Source of the DNA: Zobellella endophytica
GTDB lineage: Bacteria; Pseudomonadota; Gammaproteobacteria; Enterobacterales; Aeromonadaceae
DNA length: 64,000 nucleotides
NCBI RefSeq assembly: GCF_003012775.1
Contig: NZ_PXYG01000004.1
Coordinates: 233,741 to 297,740, forward strand
Reading direction: 5' to 3'
A program made the translations under genes and the position numbers. The notes below the pieces were generated by a model. The model saw only the letters and a program-made list of their open reading frames with translations, had not been told where the DNA came from and made no database searches. Positions 32,060 to 41,348 of this stretch are shown piece by piece (position 1 is the first letter of the stretch; the number at the start of each line of letters is the position of its first letter).

Positions 32060-32931
32060 TGACCATGACTTCTCCCGCCCGCCCGCGCTGGCGCGCCTAT
32101 ATGGCGCTGGCGCGGCTCGACAAGCCCATCGGCAGCCTGCTGCTGCTGTGGCCCACCCTGTGGGCCCTGTGGATCGCCGCCGACGGGGTGCCCTCACCCT
32201 GGCTGCTGCTGGTCTTCACCGCCGGGGTGTTTTCCATGCGCTCCGCCGGCTGCGTGATCAACGACTATGCGGACCGCCACATCGACGGCCACGTCAAGCG
32301 CACCCGGGCCCGGCCGCTGCCCGCCGGCGAGCTGACCGAACGCCAGGCGCTGGGTTTTTTCGCCCTGCTGGTGGGCATTTCCTTCCTGCTGGTGCTGACC
32401 ACCAACGCCCTCACCATCCAGCTGGCCTTCGCCGGCCTGGGCTGGGCGGCGCTCTATCCCTTCATGAAGCGCTACACCCATCTGCCTCAGCTGTTCCTGG
32501 GCATCGCCTTTTCCTGGGCCATTCCCATGGCCTTCGCCGCCCAGGGCAACAGTCTGCCGGCCGGGCTCTGGCTGCTGTTCGCCGCCAAACTGACCTGGAC
32601 CGTGGCCTACGACACCATGTATGCCATGGTCGACCGGGACGACGATCTGAAGATCGGGGTCAAGTCCACCGCCATCCTGTTCGGGCGCCACGACAAGCTG
32701 ATCATCGGCCTGCTGCAACTGCTGACCCTGTTGCTGCTGGTATGGGCCGGCCAGGTGTTCGCCCTGGGCGCGGCCTTTTACTGGGGTGTGCTGGCCGCCG
32801 CCGCGCTGTTTGTGTATCAGCAGCGGCTGATCCGGGATCGGGAGCGGACGGCCTGTTTCCAGGCCTTTTTAAACAACAACTACGCGGGCATGGTGGTTTT
32901 TGCCGGCCTGGTGCTCGCCCTGTGGGGATGA
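32056..32931 (+). CDS. ubiA: 4-hydroxybenzoate polyprenyltransferase
   Basis: The 291-residue inner-membrane enzyme attaches the polyprenyl tail to 4-hydroxybenzoate. The two Asp-rich diphosphate-binding motifs are visible: [15 protein letters not shown] near residue 71 and [12 protein letters not shown] near 190. About eight or nine membrane helices are expected. Three ATGs cluster at 32056, 32059 and 32065; the first overlaps ubiC. It stands just before lexA, as in E. coli, though plsB lies between in that species. Confidence 0.95.
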   Translation: MMTMTSPARPRWRAYMALARLDKPIGSLLLLWPTLWALWIAADGVPSPWLLLVFTAGVFSMRSAGCVINDYADRHIDGHVKRTRARPLPAGELTERQALGFFALLVGISFLLVLTTNALTIQLAFAGLGWAALYPFMKRYTHLPQLFLGIAFSWAIPMAFAAQGNSLPAGLWLLFAAKLTWTVAYDTMYAMVDRDDDLKIGVKSTAILFGRHDKLIIGLLQLLTLLLLVWAGQVFALGAAFYWGVLAAAALFVYQQRLIRDRERTACFQAFLNNNYAGMVVFAGLVLALWG

Positions 32932-33062
32932 TGGCGGACGGCACCGGATCGCGCTCATGACGGCGGGGTTTTCATGAGTGCGAGCCTGTGCGGTATCAGG
33001 ACGCAGGGCCTCCGTGTCTTCGCTGCTGCCGGCGGGATTTAGTCCTTGCTCCGCCGGATTTA

Positions 33063-33078
33063 CTGGATATACTGACAG
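33063..33078 (+). promoter_or_regulatory. Probable LexA (SOS) box 1 of lexA
   Basis: CTGGATATACTGACAG fits CTG-N10-CAG, with one mismatch to the stricter CTGT-N8-ACAG. It lies 20 bases before a perfect box, and the E. coli lexA promoter also carries two tandem boxes. Confidence 0.7.
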
Positions 33079-33082
33079 TTAG

Positions 33083-33098
33083 CTGTATAAAAAAACAG
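33083..33098 (+). promoter_or_regulatory. LexA (SOS) box 2 of lexA
   Basis: CTGTATAAAAAAACAG is a perfect CTGT-N8-ACAG with an AT-only spacer, ending 8 bases before the lexA ATG. It overlaps the ribosome-binding region. Autorepression of lexA is the expected result. Confidence 0.88.
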
Positions 33099-33106
33099 GT
33101 CAGACT

Positions 33107-33724
33107 ATGAAACTCCTTACTCCCCGCCAGTCCCAGGTGCTGGATATCATCAAAGAGCATATCCAGCAGACGGGGATGCCACCCACGCGCGCCGAAATTG
33201 CCCAGTCCTTGGGGTTCAAGTCCGCCAACGCCGCCGAGGAGCACCTGAAGGCGCTGGCTAAGAAAGGGGTCATTACCATGATGCCCGGTACCTCCCGCGG
33301 CATTCGACTGACCCAGGAAGAGGAGCCGGAAGAGCAGGACGGCTTGCCGCTGATCGGCCGGGTGGCCGCTGGCGAACCGATCCTGGCCCAGCAGCACATC
33401 GAAAGCCATTACCGGCTCGACCCGGCCCTGTTTCATCCGCCGGCGGATTTCCTGCTGCGGGTCAAGGGGATGAGCATGAAGAATATCGGCATTATGGACG
33501 GCGACCTGCTGGCGGTGCACAAGACCCAGGAGGCCCGCAACGGCCAGGTGGTGGTGGCCCGGCTCGACGACGAAGTCACGGTCAAGCGCTTCCAGCGCCA
33601 GGGCAGCCGGGTCAGCCTGTTGCCCGAAAACGAGGAGCTGTCGCCCATCGAGGTCGATCTGCGCCAGCAGGAGTTGATTATCGAAGGCCTGGCGGTGGGC
33701 GTGATCCGCAATACCGACTTTTAA
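33107..33724 (+). CDS. lexA: LexA repressor
   Basis: The 205-residue SOS repressor and self-cleaving protease has an N-terminal winged helix ([34 protein letters not shown]), a cleavage site Ala88-Gly89 in GRVAAGEP, and the Ser123 (GMSMKN) and Lys160 (VTVKRF) dyad. Two LexA boxes upstream indicate autoregulation. In E. coli dinF follows directly; here a MATE/DinF-like gene lies about 8.3 kb downstream, with the cytochrome oxidase cluster between. Confidence 0.97.
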   Translation: MKLLTPRQSQVLDIIKEHIQQTGMPPTRAEIAQSLGFKSANAAEEHLKALAKKGVITMMPGTSRGIRLTQEEEPEEQDGLPLIGRVAAGEPILAQQHIESHYRLDPALFHPPADFLLRVKGMSMKNIGIMDGDLLAVHKTQEARNGQVVVARLDDEVTVKRFQRQGSRVSLLPENEELSPIEVDLRQQELIIEGLAVGVIRNTDF

Positions 33725-33760
33725 GCTACTTGCTTTCCGGGGAGTGGGGACCTAGCGTAC

Positions 33761-33836
33761 GCTTCCCGCTTCCCGCTTCCCGCTTCCCGCTTCCCGCTTC
33801 CCGCTTCCCGCTTCCCGCTTCCCGCTTCCCGCTTCC
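33761..33836. repeat. GCTTCCC heptanucleotide tandem repeat
   Basis: Ten perfect copies of GCTTCCC (33761-33830) and a six-base partial copy follow the lexA stop by 36 bases. One strand is all pyrimidine except the G. The array is non-coding and is followed by a T-rich stretch (33837-33860). Such short units can change copy number by slippage. No function is visible; it could also end lexA transcription or bend DNA. Confidence 0.93.
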
Positions 33837-33971
33837 TTTTTTCATTTTTTTACTTTTTCATAATCAATGCTTTACTTAGTGTGTACTGGGCCGATGGATG
33901 CAGTAGCCCAGTAAGCACTGACTCTCTTGCGAGTGCGCCAAAATAAAGGATCAAAATTTTTGGGGGTGCGT

Positions 33972-35096
33972 GTGAAGCCGATTGTTCTGCTGCTGTCGCT
34001 AGTGGCATCGCTGCCCGTGTGGGCGCAAAGCCGTCTCAATATGACCCAGGGGGTCACCGATATCAGCCAGAAGGTGTATGGCCTGCACATGACCATACTC
34101 ATCATCTGCGCGATCATCGGTCTGGTGGTGTTCGGGGCCATGTTCTGGGCCCTGCTTCATCACCGCAAGTCCAAGGGGGCCAAGGCCGCCCAGTTCCACG
34201 AAAGCACCAAGGTGGAGATCCTCTGGACCATCATTCCCTTCCTGATCCTGGTGGCCATGGCTATTCCCGCCACCCGCACCCTGATCGCCATGGAGGACGC
34301 CAGCCAGTCGGAACTGACCATCCAGGTTACCGGCTCCCAGTGGAAATGGCATTACCGTTATTTCGATGAAGGCGTCGAGTTCTTCAGCCTGCTCGCCACC
34401 CTGCCCCAGGAAATCGACGGCAGCCTGGGCAAGCGCGACAACTACCTGCTGGAGGTCGACAATCCGCTGGTGTTGCCCACCGATCGCAAGATCCGCTTCC
34501 TGATCACCTCCGATGACGTCATCCACTCCTGGTGGGTGCCTGCCTTCGCGGTCAAAAAGGACGCCATTCCCGGTTTTATCAACGAAGCCTGGACCCGCAT
34601 CAACCAGCCCGGGATGTACCGGGGCCAGTGCGCCGAATTGTGCGGCAAGGACCATGGCTTTATGCCGATAGTGGTGGACGCCCGCTCCCCCGAGGAATTC
34701 GACGGCTGGCTGAGCCGGGTCAAGGTGGAGCAGGCCGAGGCCAGGGCCGCCGAGCAGGAATTGCTGGCGATGGAAATGACCATGGAAGAGATGATGACGC
34801 TGGGCGAGCAGGTGTATCAGCGCAGTTGCGCCGCCTGCCACCAGGCCAATGGCGAGGGGATACCCGGCGCCTTCCCCGCACTCAGGGGCAGCGCCATGGT
34901 GCTGAACGACAGGGCGGCCCATATCGACATCGTGCTCTACGGCAAGGCGGGCACCGCCATGCAGAGCTTCGACCGGCAGCTGGCGCTGAAGGAGCTGGCC
35001 GCCGTGATCACCTACGAGCGCAACGCCTGGGGCAACGACACCGGTGATCTGGTGCAGCCCAGGGACATCCATCAAGCCAGGCAGGGACAACAATAG
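33972..35096 (+). CDS. coxB: Cytochrome c oxidase subunit II with fused cytochrome c domain
   Basis: The 374-residue precursor carries a signal peptide (MKPIVLLLSLVASLPVWAQS), two membrane helices (near 35-60 and 80-100) and a periplasmic cupredoxin with the CuA site CAELCGKDHGFM. A C-terminal class I cytochrome c has CAACH at 286-290 and a likely Met330 ligand. It takes electrons to the CuA centre of an aa3-type oxidase; the fused heme makes it caa3-like. The GTG at 33972 follows a G-run at good spacing; an upstream ATG frame lacks a signal peptide. Confidence 0.93.
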   Translation: MKPIVLLLSLVASLPVWAQSRLNMTQGVTDISQKVYGLHMTILIICAIIGLVVFGAMFWALLHHRKSKGAKAAQFHESTKVEILWTIIPFLILVAMAIPATRTLIAMEDASQSELTIQVTGSQWKWHYRYFDEGVEFFSLLATLPQEIDGSLGKRDNYLLEVDNPLVLPTDRKIRFLITSDDVIHSWWVPAFAVKKDAIPGFINEAWTRINQPGMYRGQCAELCGKDHGFMPIVVDARSPEEFDGWLSRVKVEQAEARAAEQELLAMEMTMEEMMTLGEQVYQRSCAACHQANGEGIPGAFPALRGSAMVLNDRAAHIDIVLYGKAGTAMQSFDRQLALKELAAVITYERNAWGNDTGDLVQPRDIHQARQGQQ

Positions 35097-35105
35097 GGGG
35101 CAGGG

Positions 35106-36731
35106 ATGACGCAGTTAGACCGTACTCAGACCGTGGACGACCAGTTGGGCGTGGCGGACGACCATCACCACCACGGCCCGGCCAGGGGCATCATGCGGTG
35201 GCTGTTGACTACCAACCACAAGGACATCGGCAGCCTCTACCTGCTGTTCAGTCTGGCCATGTTCCTGCTGGGTGGCAGCATGGCCATGGTGATCCGCGCC
35301 GAGCTGTTCCAGCCTGGGTTGCAGTTGGTGGATCCCAACTTCTTCAACCAGATGACCACCATGCACGGCCTCATCATGGTGTTCGGTGCTGTCATGCCCG
35401 CCTTCGTCGGCCTGGCCAACTGGATGATCCCGATGATGATCGGCGCTCCCGACATGGCGCTGCCGCGGATGAACAACTGGAGCTTCTGGATCCTGCCCTT
35501 CGCCTTCCTGCTGATGCTGAGTTCGTTGTTCATGCCCGGCGGCGGCCCCAACTTCGGCTGGACCTTCTACGCCCCCCTGTCCACCACCTATGCCCCGGAC
35601 AGCACCGCCCTGTTCGTGTTCGCCATCCATATCATGGGCATCAGCTCGATCATGGGGGCCATCAACGTCATCGTTACCATCTGGAACCTGCGGGCGCCGG
35701 GCATGACCTGGATGAAACTGCCCCTGTTCTGCTGGACCTGGCTGATCACCGCTTTCCTGCTGATCGCGGTGATGCCGGTGCTGGCGGGGGCGGTGACCAT
35801 GGTGCTCACCGACAAGTATTTCGGCACTAGCTTCTTCGAGGCGGCCGGCGGCGGCGACCCGGTGCTGTTCCAGCACATCTTCTGGTTCTTCGGTCACCCC
35901 GAGGTGTACATCATGATCTTGCCGAGCTTCGGCATCATCTCGGCCATCGTGCCCACCTTCAGCCGCAAGCAGCTGTTCGGCTACGCCTCCATGGTGTACG
36001 CCACCGCTTCCATCGCCGGCCTGAGCTTCCTGGTGTGGGCGCACCACATGTTTACCGTGGGCATGCCGGTGGCCGCGGAGCTGTTCTTCATGTACTGCAC
36101 CATGCTGATCTCGGTGCCTACCGGGGTCAAGGTATTCAACTGGGTGGCCACCATGTGGCGTGGCTCCATCAGTTTCGAGGTGCCCATGCTGTTTGCCCTG
36201 GCCTTTATCGTGCTGTTCACCATCGGCGGCTTCAGCGGCCTGATGCTGGCCATCACTCCGGCCGACTTCCAGTATCACGACACCTATTTCGTGGTGGCCC
36301 ATTTCCATTATGTGCTGGTGTCCGGCGCCATCTTCTCGATCATGGCGGCGGCCTACTACTGGATGCCGAAATGGACCGGCCACATGTTTGACGAACGGCT
36401 GGCCAAATGGCACTTCTGGTGCTCTGTGGTCTCGGTCAACATCCTGTTCTTTCCCATGCACTTCCTCGGCCTGGGCGGCATGCCCCGGCGCATTCCCGAC
36501 TACTCGCTGCAGTTTGCCGACATCAACGCCCTGGTCAGCATCGGTGGTTTCGCCTTCGGCCTGTCCCAGCTGATCTTCGTGGCGGTACTGGTGAAGTGCA
36601 TCCGCGGCGGCGAACAGGCGGCGGCCTGTCCCTGGGAAGGAGCGCACGGCCTGGAGTGGACGGTGCCGTCGCCGGCGCCCTACCACACCTTCAGCACCCC
36701 TCCGGAGATCGAAGGCAATGGATCACGGTAA
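35106..36731 (+). CDS. coxA: Cytochrome c oxidase subunit I
   Basis: The 541-residue heme-copper oxidase catalytic subunit has about twelve helices. It shows MTTMHGLIMVFG (heme a ligand region), FGHPEVYIMILPSFG (CuB His and cross-linked Tyr), AHHMFTVGMP and HDTYFVVAHFHYVL (heme ligands). The E in PEVY marks the A1-type D/K-channel oxidases. It follows coxB by 9 bases, and ctaG overlaps its end by 14 bases. Confidence 0.97.
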   Translation: MTQLDRTQTVDDQLGVADDHHHHGPARGIMRWLLTTNHKDIGSLYLLFSLAMFLLGGSMAMVIRAELFQPGLQLVDPNFFNQMTTMHGLIMVFGAVMPAFVGLANWMIPMMIGAPDMALPRMNNWSFWILPFAFLLMLSSLFMPGGGPNFGWTFYAPLSTTYAPDSTALFVFAIHIMGISSIMGAINVIVTIWNLRAPGMTWMKLPLFCWTWLITAFLLIAVMPVLAGAVTMVLTDKYFGTSFFEAAGGGDPVLFQHIFWFFGHPEVYIMILPSFGIISAIVPTFSRKQLFGYASMVYATASIAGLSFLVWAHHMFTVGMPVAAELFFMYCTMLISVPTGVKVFNWVATMWRGSISFEVPMLFALAFIVLFTIGGFSGLMLAITPADFQYHDTYFVVAHFHYVLVSGAIFSIMAAAYYWMPKWTGHMFDERLAKWHFWCSVVSVNILFFPMHFLGLGGMPRRIPDYSLQFADINALVSIGGFAFGLSQLIFVAVLVKCIRGGEQAAACPWEGAHGLEWTVPSPAPYHTFSTPPEIEGNGSR

Positions 36732-37245
36732 AAAAGCACTCAGGCTTGCCCTGATGGCGGTCGCCATGTTCGGCTTCGGCTTCGCCCTGGTGCCGCTGTA
36801 TGACGTGTTCTGCGACCTCACCGGCCTCAACGGCAAGACCGAAAACAGCGCGGCGGCGGCCTCGCAGAGCCTGGACGAAAACCGGCTGGTCACCGTGGAG
36901 TTCGTCACCTACAAGGCCAAGGGTCTCAACGGCGACTTCGAATCCTCGGTGCGGCGGCTGCAGGTGCATCCGGGCGAAATGCATCAGGTGGACTTCGTGG
37001 TCACCAGCCACGACGCCGAGGAACGGGTATGGCGGGCCATTCCCTCGGTGTCCCCCGGGGTGGCGGCGGGCTACCTGCGCAAGACCGAATGTTTCTGCTT
37101 CCGGGAGCAGCCCATGGCGGCCCGGGCCGAGGCGGTGATGCCGATGCGCTTCTACGTGGATCAGGGCCTGCCGGCGGACATCGAGGTGTTCACCCTGTCC
37201 TACACCCTTTACGACATCAGCGAGCAGGTTGCCAAACGCAGCTAG
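36718..37245 (+). CDS. ctaG: Cytochrome c oxidase assembly protein CtaG/Cox11
   Basis: The 175-residue protein has one N-terminal membrane helix and a periplasmic immunoglobulin-like copper domain. ECFCF (Cys125, Cys127) is the Cox11 copper site, and VPLYDVFCDLTGLNGKT is the conserved juxtamembrane motif. It delivers copper to CuB of subunit I. Its ATG lies within coxA (14-base overlap), which fits tight coupling. Confidence 0.95.
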   Translation: MDHGKKALRLALMAVAMFGFGFALVPLYDVFCDLTGLNGKTENSAAAASQSLDENRLVTVEFVTYKAKGLNGDFESSVRRLQVHPGEMHQVDFVVTSHDAEERVWRAIPSVSPGVAAGYLRKTECFCFREQPMAARAEAVMPMRFYVDQGLPADIEVFTLSYTLYDISEQVAKRS

Positions 37246-37258
37246 CAAGGAGGCAGTC

Positions 37259-38128
37259 ATGGCGGTCAAGACCCAACAGTATTATGTGCCGGCCCAGAGT
37301 CCCTGGCCGATAGTCGGTGCCATCGGTTTGTTTCTGCTGGCCTCGGGGGCCGGCATGTGGGCGGCGGGCATCGCCGGCATCACCGGTCCTCTGGTGTTTA
37401 CCGCCGGCACCCTGGTGATGACCTTCATGCTGTTCGGCTGGTTCGGCAACGTGATCGACGAGTCCCATTCCGGGCTGTACAGCGAACAGATGGACCGCTC
37501 CTTCCGCCAGGGCATGAGCTGGTTCATCTTCTCGGAGGTGATGTTCTTCGGCGCCTTTTTCGGCGCCCTGTTCTATGCCCGGGTGCTGTCCGTGCCCTGG
37601 CTGGGCGGGGCCGGCAACAACGCCATGACCAATGAGGTGCTGTGGCCCGACTTCAACGCCAGCTGGCCCCTGCTGCTGACCCCGGGCGGGATGGAAACCA
37701 CCGCCATGGGCTGGTTCGGCCTGCCGCTGATCAACACCGTCATCCTGCTGACCTCTTCCGTGACCGCCCATCTCGCCCATCTGGCGTTGCTGCAGGAGCA
37801 GCGGGCCCGGCTGAAGCAGTGGCTGGGTGGCACCGTGCTGCTGGGGGTGCTGTTCCTGGCGCTGCAGGCCTGGGAATACGTGCACGCCTACCAGGACCTG
37901 GGCCTGCGGCTGGACTCCGGCATCTACGGCAACACCTTCTTCCTGCTCACCGGTTTTCACGGGGCCCACGTCACCCTGGGCACCCTGATGCTGCTGATCA
38001 TGTGGCTGCGGGTCAATAAGGGGCATTTCACCCCGGCCCAGCATTTCGGCTTTCAGGCCAGCAGCTGGTACTGGCATTTCGTGGACGTGGTCTGGCTCTG
38101 CCTGTTCGTGTTTGTCTATATTTTGTAG
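37259..38128 (+). CDS. coxC: Cytochrome c oxidase subunit III
   Basis: The 289-residue membrane subunit has seven helices; family stretches are WPIVGAIGLFLL, RQGMSWFIFSEVMFFGAFFGALFYAR and GFHGAHVTLGTLMLL, then HFGFQASSWYWHFVDVVWL at the C-terminus. It supports stability and proton uptake of subunit I. The ATG at 37259 follows AAGGAGG. Confidence 0.96.
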   Translation: MAVKTQQYYVPAQSPWPIVGAIGLFLLASGAGMWAAGIAGITGPLVFTAGTLVMTFMLFGWFGNVIDESHSGLYSEQMDRSFRQGMSWFIFSEVMFFGAFFGALFYARVLSVPWLGGAGNNAMTNEVLWPDFNASWPLLLTPGGMETTAMGWFGLPLINTVILLTSSVTAHLAHLALLQEQRARLKQWLGGTVLLGVLFLALQAWEYVHAYQDLGLRLDSGIYGNTFFLLTGFHGAHVTLGTLMLLIMWLRVNKGHFTPAQHFGFQASSWYWHFVDVVWLCLFVFVYIL

Positions 38129-38146
38129 TGAGTTCGTATGAGTCTG

Positions 38147-38350
38147 TCATGGGGTGGGGTTGGGCACCAGCAGGCCGGTGGCCATCGCCAGGATCAGAAT
38201 CAGCAGGATAATGGCGGCAAACAGCAGCCGGCGGCCGATGTAACGGCTCATCAGCAGCGGATCCCGGTTGGAGAGCATGGCTTTCAGGCCCAGCAGCAGG
38301 TTGCCGATCATCATCAGCAACAACAACACAATCAACAGTTTGAGCAGCAT
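38147..38350 (-). CDS. DUF2909-type small twin-membrane-helix protein
   Basis: The 67-residue protein has two hydrophobic helices (about residues 2-22 and 44-64) around a short loop with LSNRDPLLMSRYIGRR. This pattern matches DUF2909, small proteins that occur among cytochrome oxidase genes in marine gammaproteobacteria. It is on the opposite strand to the oxidase cluster, in the gap between coxC and surf1. Function unknown. The ATG at 38348-38350 begins the first helix. Confidence 0.68.
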   Translation of the reverse strand: MLLKLLIVLLLLMMIGNLLLGLKAMLSNRDPLLMSRYIGRRLLFAAIILLILILAMATGLLVPNPTP

Positions 38351-38376
38351 TACTCGTTTCCTGGAGAGACTGGCTC

Positions 38377-39054
38377 TTGAGTATAGGAAAAAGTTGGGGG
38401 CTGCTGGCACTGACGGCGCTGATGACCCTCCTGATGATCTTCATGGGGGTGTGGCAGTTGTCCCGGGCCGACGAAAAACGTCAGCTGCAGCAGGAATGGC
38501 GGCAACGCAGTGGGATCAGCCTGGCGCTGGAGGAAGCCCTGTCCATCAGCGCGCCCTTCGGCTACCGGCTGGAGGTGAGCGGGGTCTACCTGGCCGGGGG
38601 CGATCTCTTCCTCGACAACCAGATTGAAGGGGGCAGGGCGGGCTATCGCCTTATCCGCCCGCTGCAGACCCCTTACGGCCTGCTGGCGGTGGATACCGGC
38701 TGGTGGCCGGCCGACGCGGATCGGCGCCGGCTGCCGGAGGTAGCGTTGCCGGACGGGCTGGTCCGGCTGAGCGGCAATCTGGTCCGGCCTTACCTGCCGC
38801 CCCTGTCTTTCGGGGGGGCGGGGGAGGATCCGCAGCGCCGGCGCATTGCCGCTCTGGATCCGGAACGGCTGGCCAGCGCCTGGGGGCAAGGGGTGTTGCC
38901 GTTCGTGCTCAAGGCCGGCGGCGGGGGCACCGACGAGGTGCCGGTGGTGATGGGACCGGAGCGCCATATTGGTTATGCGGTGCAATGGTTTGCCATGGCA
39001 CTGGCGGTGTGGCTGGCGGCATTGGTGTTTTATCGGAGGCGGCATGAAGCATAA
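38377..39054 (+). CDS. surf1: SURF1 family cytochrome oxidase biogenesis protein
   Basis: The 225-residue protein has an N-terminal helix (SWGLLALTALMTLLMIFMGVWQLSRADEKRQLQQ), a periplasmic domain with GVYLAGGDLFLDNQ and VDTGWWPADADRRRLP, and a C-terminal helix (HIGYAVQWFAMALAVWL). SURF1 helps insert heme a. The start is TTG at 38377 after a GGAGAG site. The next gene begins 11 bases before its stop. Confidence 0.87.
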   Translation: MSIGKSWGLLALTALMTLLMIFMGVWQLSRADEKRQLQQEWRQRSGISLALEEALSISAPFGYRLEVSGVYLAGGDLFLDNQIEGGRAGYRLIRPLQTPYGLLAVDTGWWPADADRRRLPEVALPDGLVRLSGNLVRPYLPPLSFGGAGEDPQRRRIAALDPERLASAWGQGVLPFVLKAGGGGTDEVPVVMGPERHIGYAVQWFAMALAVWLAALVFYRRRHEA

Positions 39055-39475
39055 ACCGGTATTGGCGTTGTTGGGGGTGTTTCTGTTGCCGGTGGCTCTG
39101 GCCTGGCTCACCCTGCAGCAGGGCTGGTTTACCCCCGGGGTCAAGGCCCGGGGAGAGTGGGTCGAAGGGCATATCGCCGGAGACGAGCAGTGGCGGCTGG
39201 TGCTGCCGGTCGTCCCGGAGTGCGCCTCCTGCGCCGTGGCCGGGCAACTGCTGGAGAATATCGACACCGCCCTGGGGCGGGATTCGGAACGGGTTACGGT
39301 GGTGCGGCTGCCGGCCAGCGCCGAGCTCGAGGCCGGGTTCGTCTATATCGCGGATCCACCGGGCCTGCTGATCATGCGCTATCCGCTGAGCGGCGACGAG
39401 CAGCGGGATCGGCTGACCGGCAAGGCGCTGCTCGGCGACCTGCGCCGCCTGCTCAAGTTTTCCCGGGCCGGGTAG
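39044..39475 (+). CDS. Uncharacterised membrane-anchored protein in the oxidase cluster, with CxxC
   Basis: The 143-residue protein has one N-terminal helix (residues 4-24) and a probably periplasmic part with ECASC (Cys60 and Cys63), followed by an alternating strand/helix pattern (VTVVRLPAS; AGFVYIADPPGLLIMRYPL). This suggests a small thioredoxin-like fold, possibly copper or thiol handling in oxidase assembly. It lies between surf1 and ctaA and overlaps surf1 by 11 bases. No family was recognised with certainty. Confidence 0.7.
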   Translation: MKHKPVLALLGVFLLPVALAWLTLQQGWFTPGVKARGEWVEGHIAGDEQWRLVLPVVPECASCAVAGQLLENIDTALGRDSERVTVVRLPASAELEAGFVYIADPPGLLIMRYPLSGDEQRDRLTGKALLGDLRRLLKFSRAG

Positions 39476-39483
39476 GAGGCGCC

Positions 39484-40491
39484 ATGCATCGACTCGGTCT
39501 CTTTGCCTTTGCCCTGACCCTGGTGGTGGTGGTGCTGGGCGCCTATACCCGGCTGACCGATGCCGGGCTGGGCTGCCCCGACTGGCCCGGCTGCTACGGC
39601 TTTCACGGCATTCCCAACTCGGAACAGGCCCAGCGGCTGGCGGCGGAGCGCTTTCCCGACAACCCGCTGGAGCCGGTGAAGGCGCGCAATGAAATGGTGC
39701 ATCGCTACGCGGCGGGCACCCTGGGCGTCACCATACTGCTGATGGCGCTGTGGTCGCTGAAGGCGGCGCACCGGGCCTACCGTTTTCCCGCCTGGCTGCT
39801 GCTGGCACTGGTGGCCGGCCAGGCCACCCTGGGCATGCTGACGGTCACCCTCAACCTGCTGCCCTTGGTGGTGATGGGGCACCTGCTGGGCGGTTTTACC
39901 ATACTGGCGCTGCTCTTTTTACTGCTCTGCAGGGGGCGTCCTCCCTTGCTCGAATCGCCCCGGATTAGCGGCCTGGGCCGCTGTTACCGGGTGGCCCTGG
40001 GTGCCCTGGTGCTGCAGATCGCCCTGGGCGGCTGGACCGCGGCCAACTACGCGGCCATGGCCTGTCTCGAACTGCCGGTGTGCCAGGGCGACTGGCCGGC
40101 CCAGTGGCAGTGGAGCGCCTTTCATCCCCATGGGGTATCGGCCGAGACTTACCAGTACGGGGTGCTGAGCCAGGAGGAGCGGGTGACCATTCACGCCGCC
40201 CACCGGTTGTGGGCCGTGGTGACCGTCCTGCTGCTGTTGTGGCTGGCCGGGCGCCTGTGGCGCCATCCGCCGATGCGGGGCTGGGGTCTGGCGCTGGCGC
40301 TGGGGGTGATGGTGCAGTTGGCGCTGGGCATGGCCAACGTGGTGCTGCACCTGCCGCTGGCGGTGGCGGTGGCCCACAACGCCGGAGCGGCGGTGCTGTT
40401 GTTGATGTTGACTGGAACGGGTGAACGCCTGTGGCGTTACAGGGAGGAAAGATGGCAAGAAGCGCGTTATTGCCCAGAACCTGGGAACTGA
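39484..40491 (+). CDS. ctaA: Heme A synthase CtaA/Cox15
   Basis: The 335-residue protein has eight membrane helices. The N-terminal stretch [21 protein letters not shown] is the family signature, and conserved His lie in [24 protein letters not shown] and VAHNAGAA. It oxidises heme O to heme A for the aa3 oxidase. The ATG at 39484 is 8 bases after the previous stop. ctaB begins within its last 40 bases. Confidence 0.93.
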   Translation: MHRLGLFAFALTLVVVVLGAYTRLTDAGLGCPDWPGCYGFHGIPNSEQAQRLAAERFPDNPLEPVKARNEMVHRYAAGTLGVTILLMALWSLKAAHRAYRFPAWLLLALVAGQATLGMLTVTLNLLPLVVMGHLLGGFTILALLFLLLCRGRPPLLESPRISGLGRCYRVALGALVLQIALGGWTAANYAAMACLELPVCQGDWPAQWQWSAFHPHGVSAETYQYGVLSQEERVTIHAAHRLWAVVTVLLLLWLAGRLWRHPPMRGWGLALALGVMVQLALGMANVVLHLPLAVAVAHNAGAAVLLLMLTGTGERLWRYREERWQEARYCPEPGN

Positions 40492-41348
40492 GCTGGCGGG
40501 ACTATTTTGCGCTCACCAAGCCCAAGGTGGTGTTGCTGATCCTGCTGACTGCCGTGGTCGGCATGTTGCTCACCGGCAGCCTGCCCGCGCCGCAGGTGGC
40601 GGTGGCGGCCACCGCCGGCATCGGGCTGATGGCCGGTGGCGCGGCCGCCATCAACCATGTGCTGGATCGGCGTATCGACATCAAGATGGCGCGCACCTAC
40701 CACCGGCCGGTGGCACAGGGGCGGGTGCACACCGGGGCGGCGCTGGCCTTCGCCTTTCTGCTGTCGGCGACGGGGCTGGCGATACTGCTGTTGTGGGTCA
40801 ATGCGCTGACCGCCTGGCTGACCCTGGCGTCCCTGCTGGGCTATGCGGTGGTGTACACGGTCTGGCTGAAACGGGCCACGCCGCAGAACATCGTGATCGG
40901 CGGCCTGGCCGGCGCCATGCCGCCGCTGCTGGGCTGGACCGCCATCACCGGGGAGTTCCACGGCCATGCGCTGCTGCTGGTGATGATCATCTTCGCCTGG
41001 ACGCCACCCCATTTCTGGGCGCTGGCCATCCACCGGCGCGACGACTACGCCAAGGCGGATATTCCCATGCTGCCGGTGACCCACGGCATCGAGTTCACCA
41101 AGACCTGCGTGCTGCTCTATACTCTGCTGCTGACCCTGGTATGCCTGCTGCCCTGGGTGGTGGGCATGTCGGGTCCGCTCTACCTGCTGGGGGCGATGGC
41201 GCTCAACCTGCGCTTCATCCAGTGGGCCTGGCGGCTGAAGTTTAGACCTGGGCCGCAAACCGCACTACAATGTTTCCGCTTTTCAATCAGCCACCTGATG
41301 TGGCTGTTCGTGCTGATACTGGCGGATCACTGGATAGACTATGGCTAA
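40452..41348 (+). CDS. ctaB: Protoheme IX farnesyltransferase (heme O synthase)
   Basis: The 298-residue UbiA-family membrane enzyme adds a farnesyl group to heme B. The Asp/Asn-rich motif is [15 protein letters not shown], preceded by LTKPKVVLL, with the [12 protein letters not shown] loop after. It is homologous to CyoE. Its ATG follows GGGAGGAAAG inside ctaA, a 40-base overlap. sco overlaps its end by 8 bases. Confidence 0.95.
   Translation: MARSALLPRTWELSWRDYFALTKPKVVLLILLTAVVGMLLTGSLPAPQVAVAATAGIGLMAGGAAAINHVLDRRIDIKMARTYHRPVAQGRVHTGAALAFAFLLSATGLAILLLWVNALTAWLTLASLLGYAVVYTVWLKRATPQNIVIGGLAGAMPPLLGWTAITGEFHGHALLLVMIIFAWTPPHFWALAIHRRDDYAKADIPMLPVTHGIEFTKTCVLLYTLLLTLVCLLPWVVGMSGPLYLLGAMALNLRFIQWAWRLKFRPGPQTALQCFRFSISHLMWLFVLILADHWIDYG

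Noticed and set aside
32951..32980. Inverted CTCATGA/TCATGAG after ubiA as a terminator
   Set aside because: The loop is long, the stem short and AT-rich, and no T-run follows.
33761..33836. Possible CRISPR array
   Set aside because: The seven-base units are directly adjacent with no spacers, and no cas genes are present.
35115..36686. A 523-codon open frame antisense to coxA
   Set aside because: It is His/Gln/Gly-rich, has no recognisable fold, and results from high GC at the third codon position of coxA.
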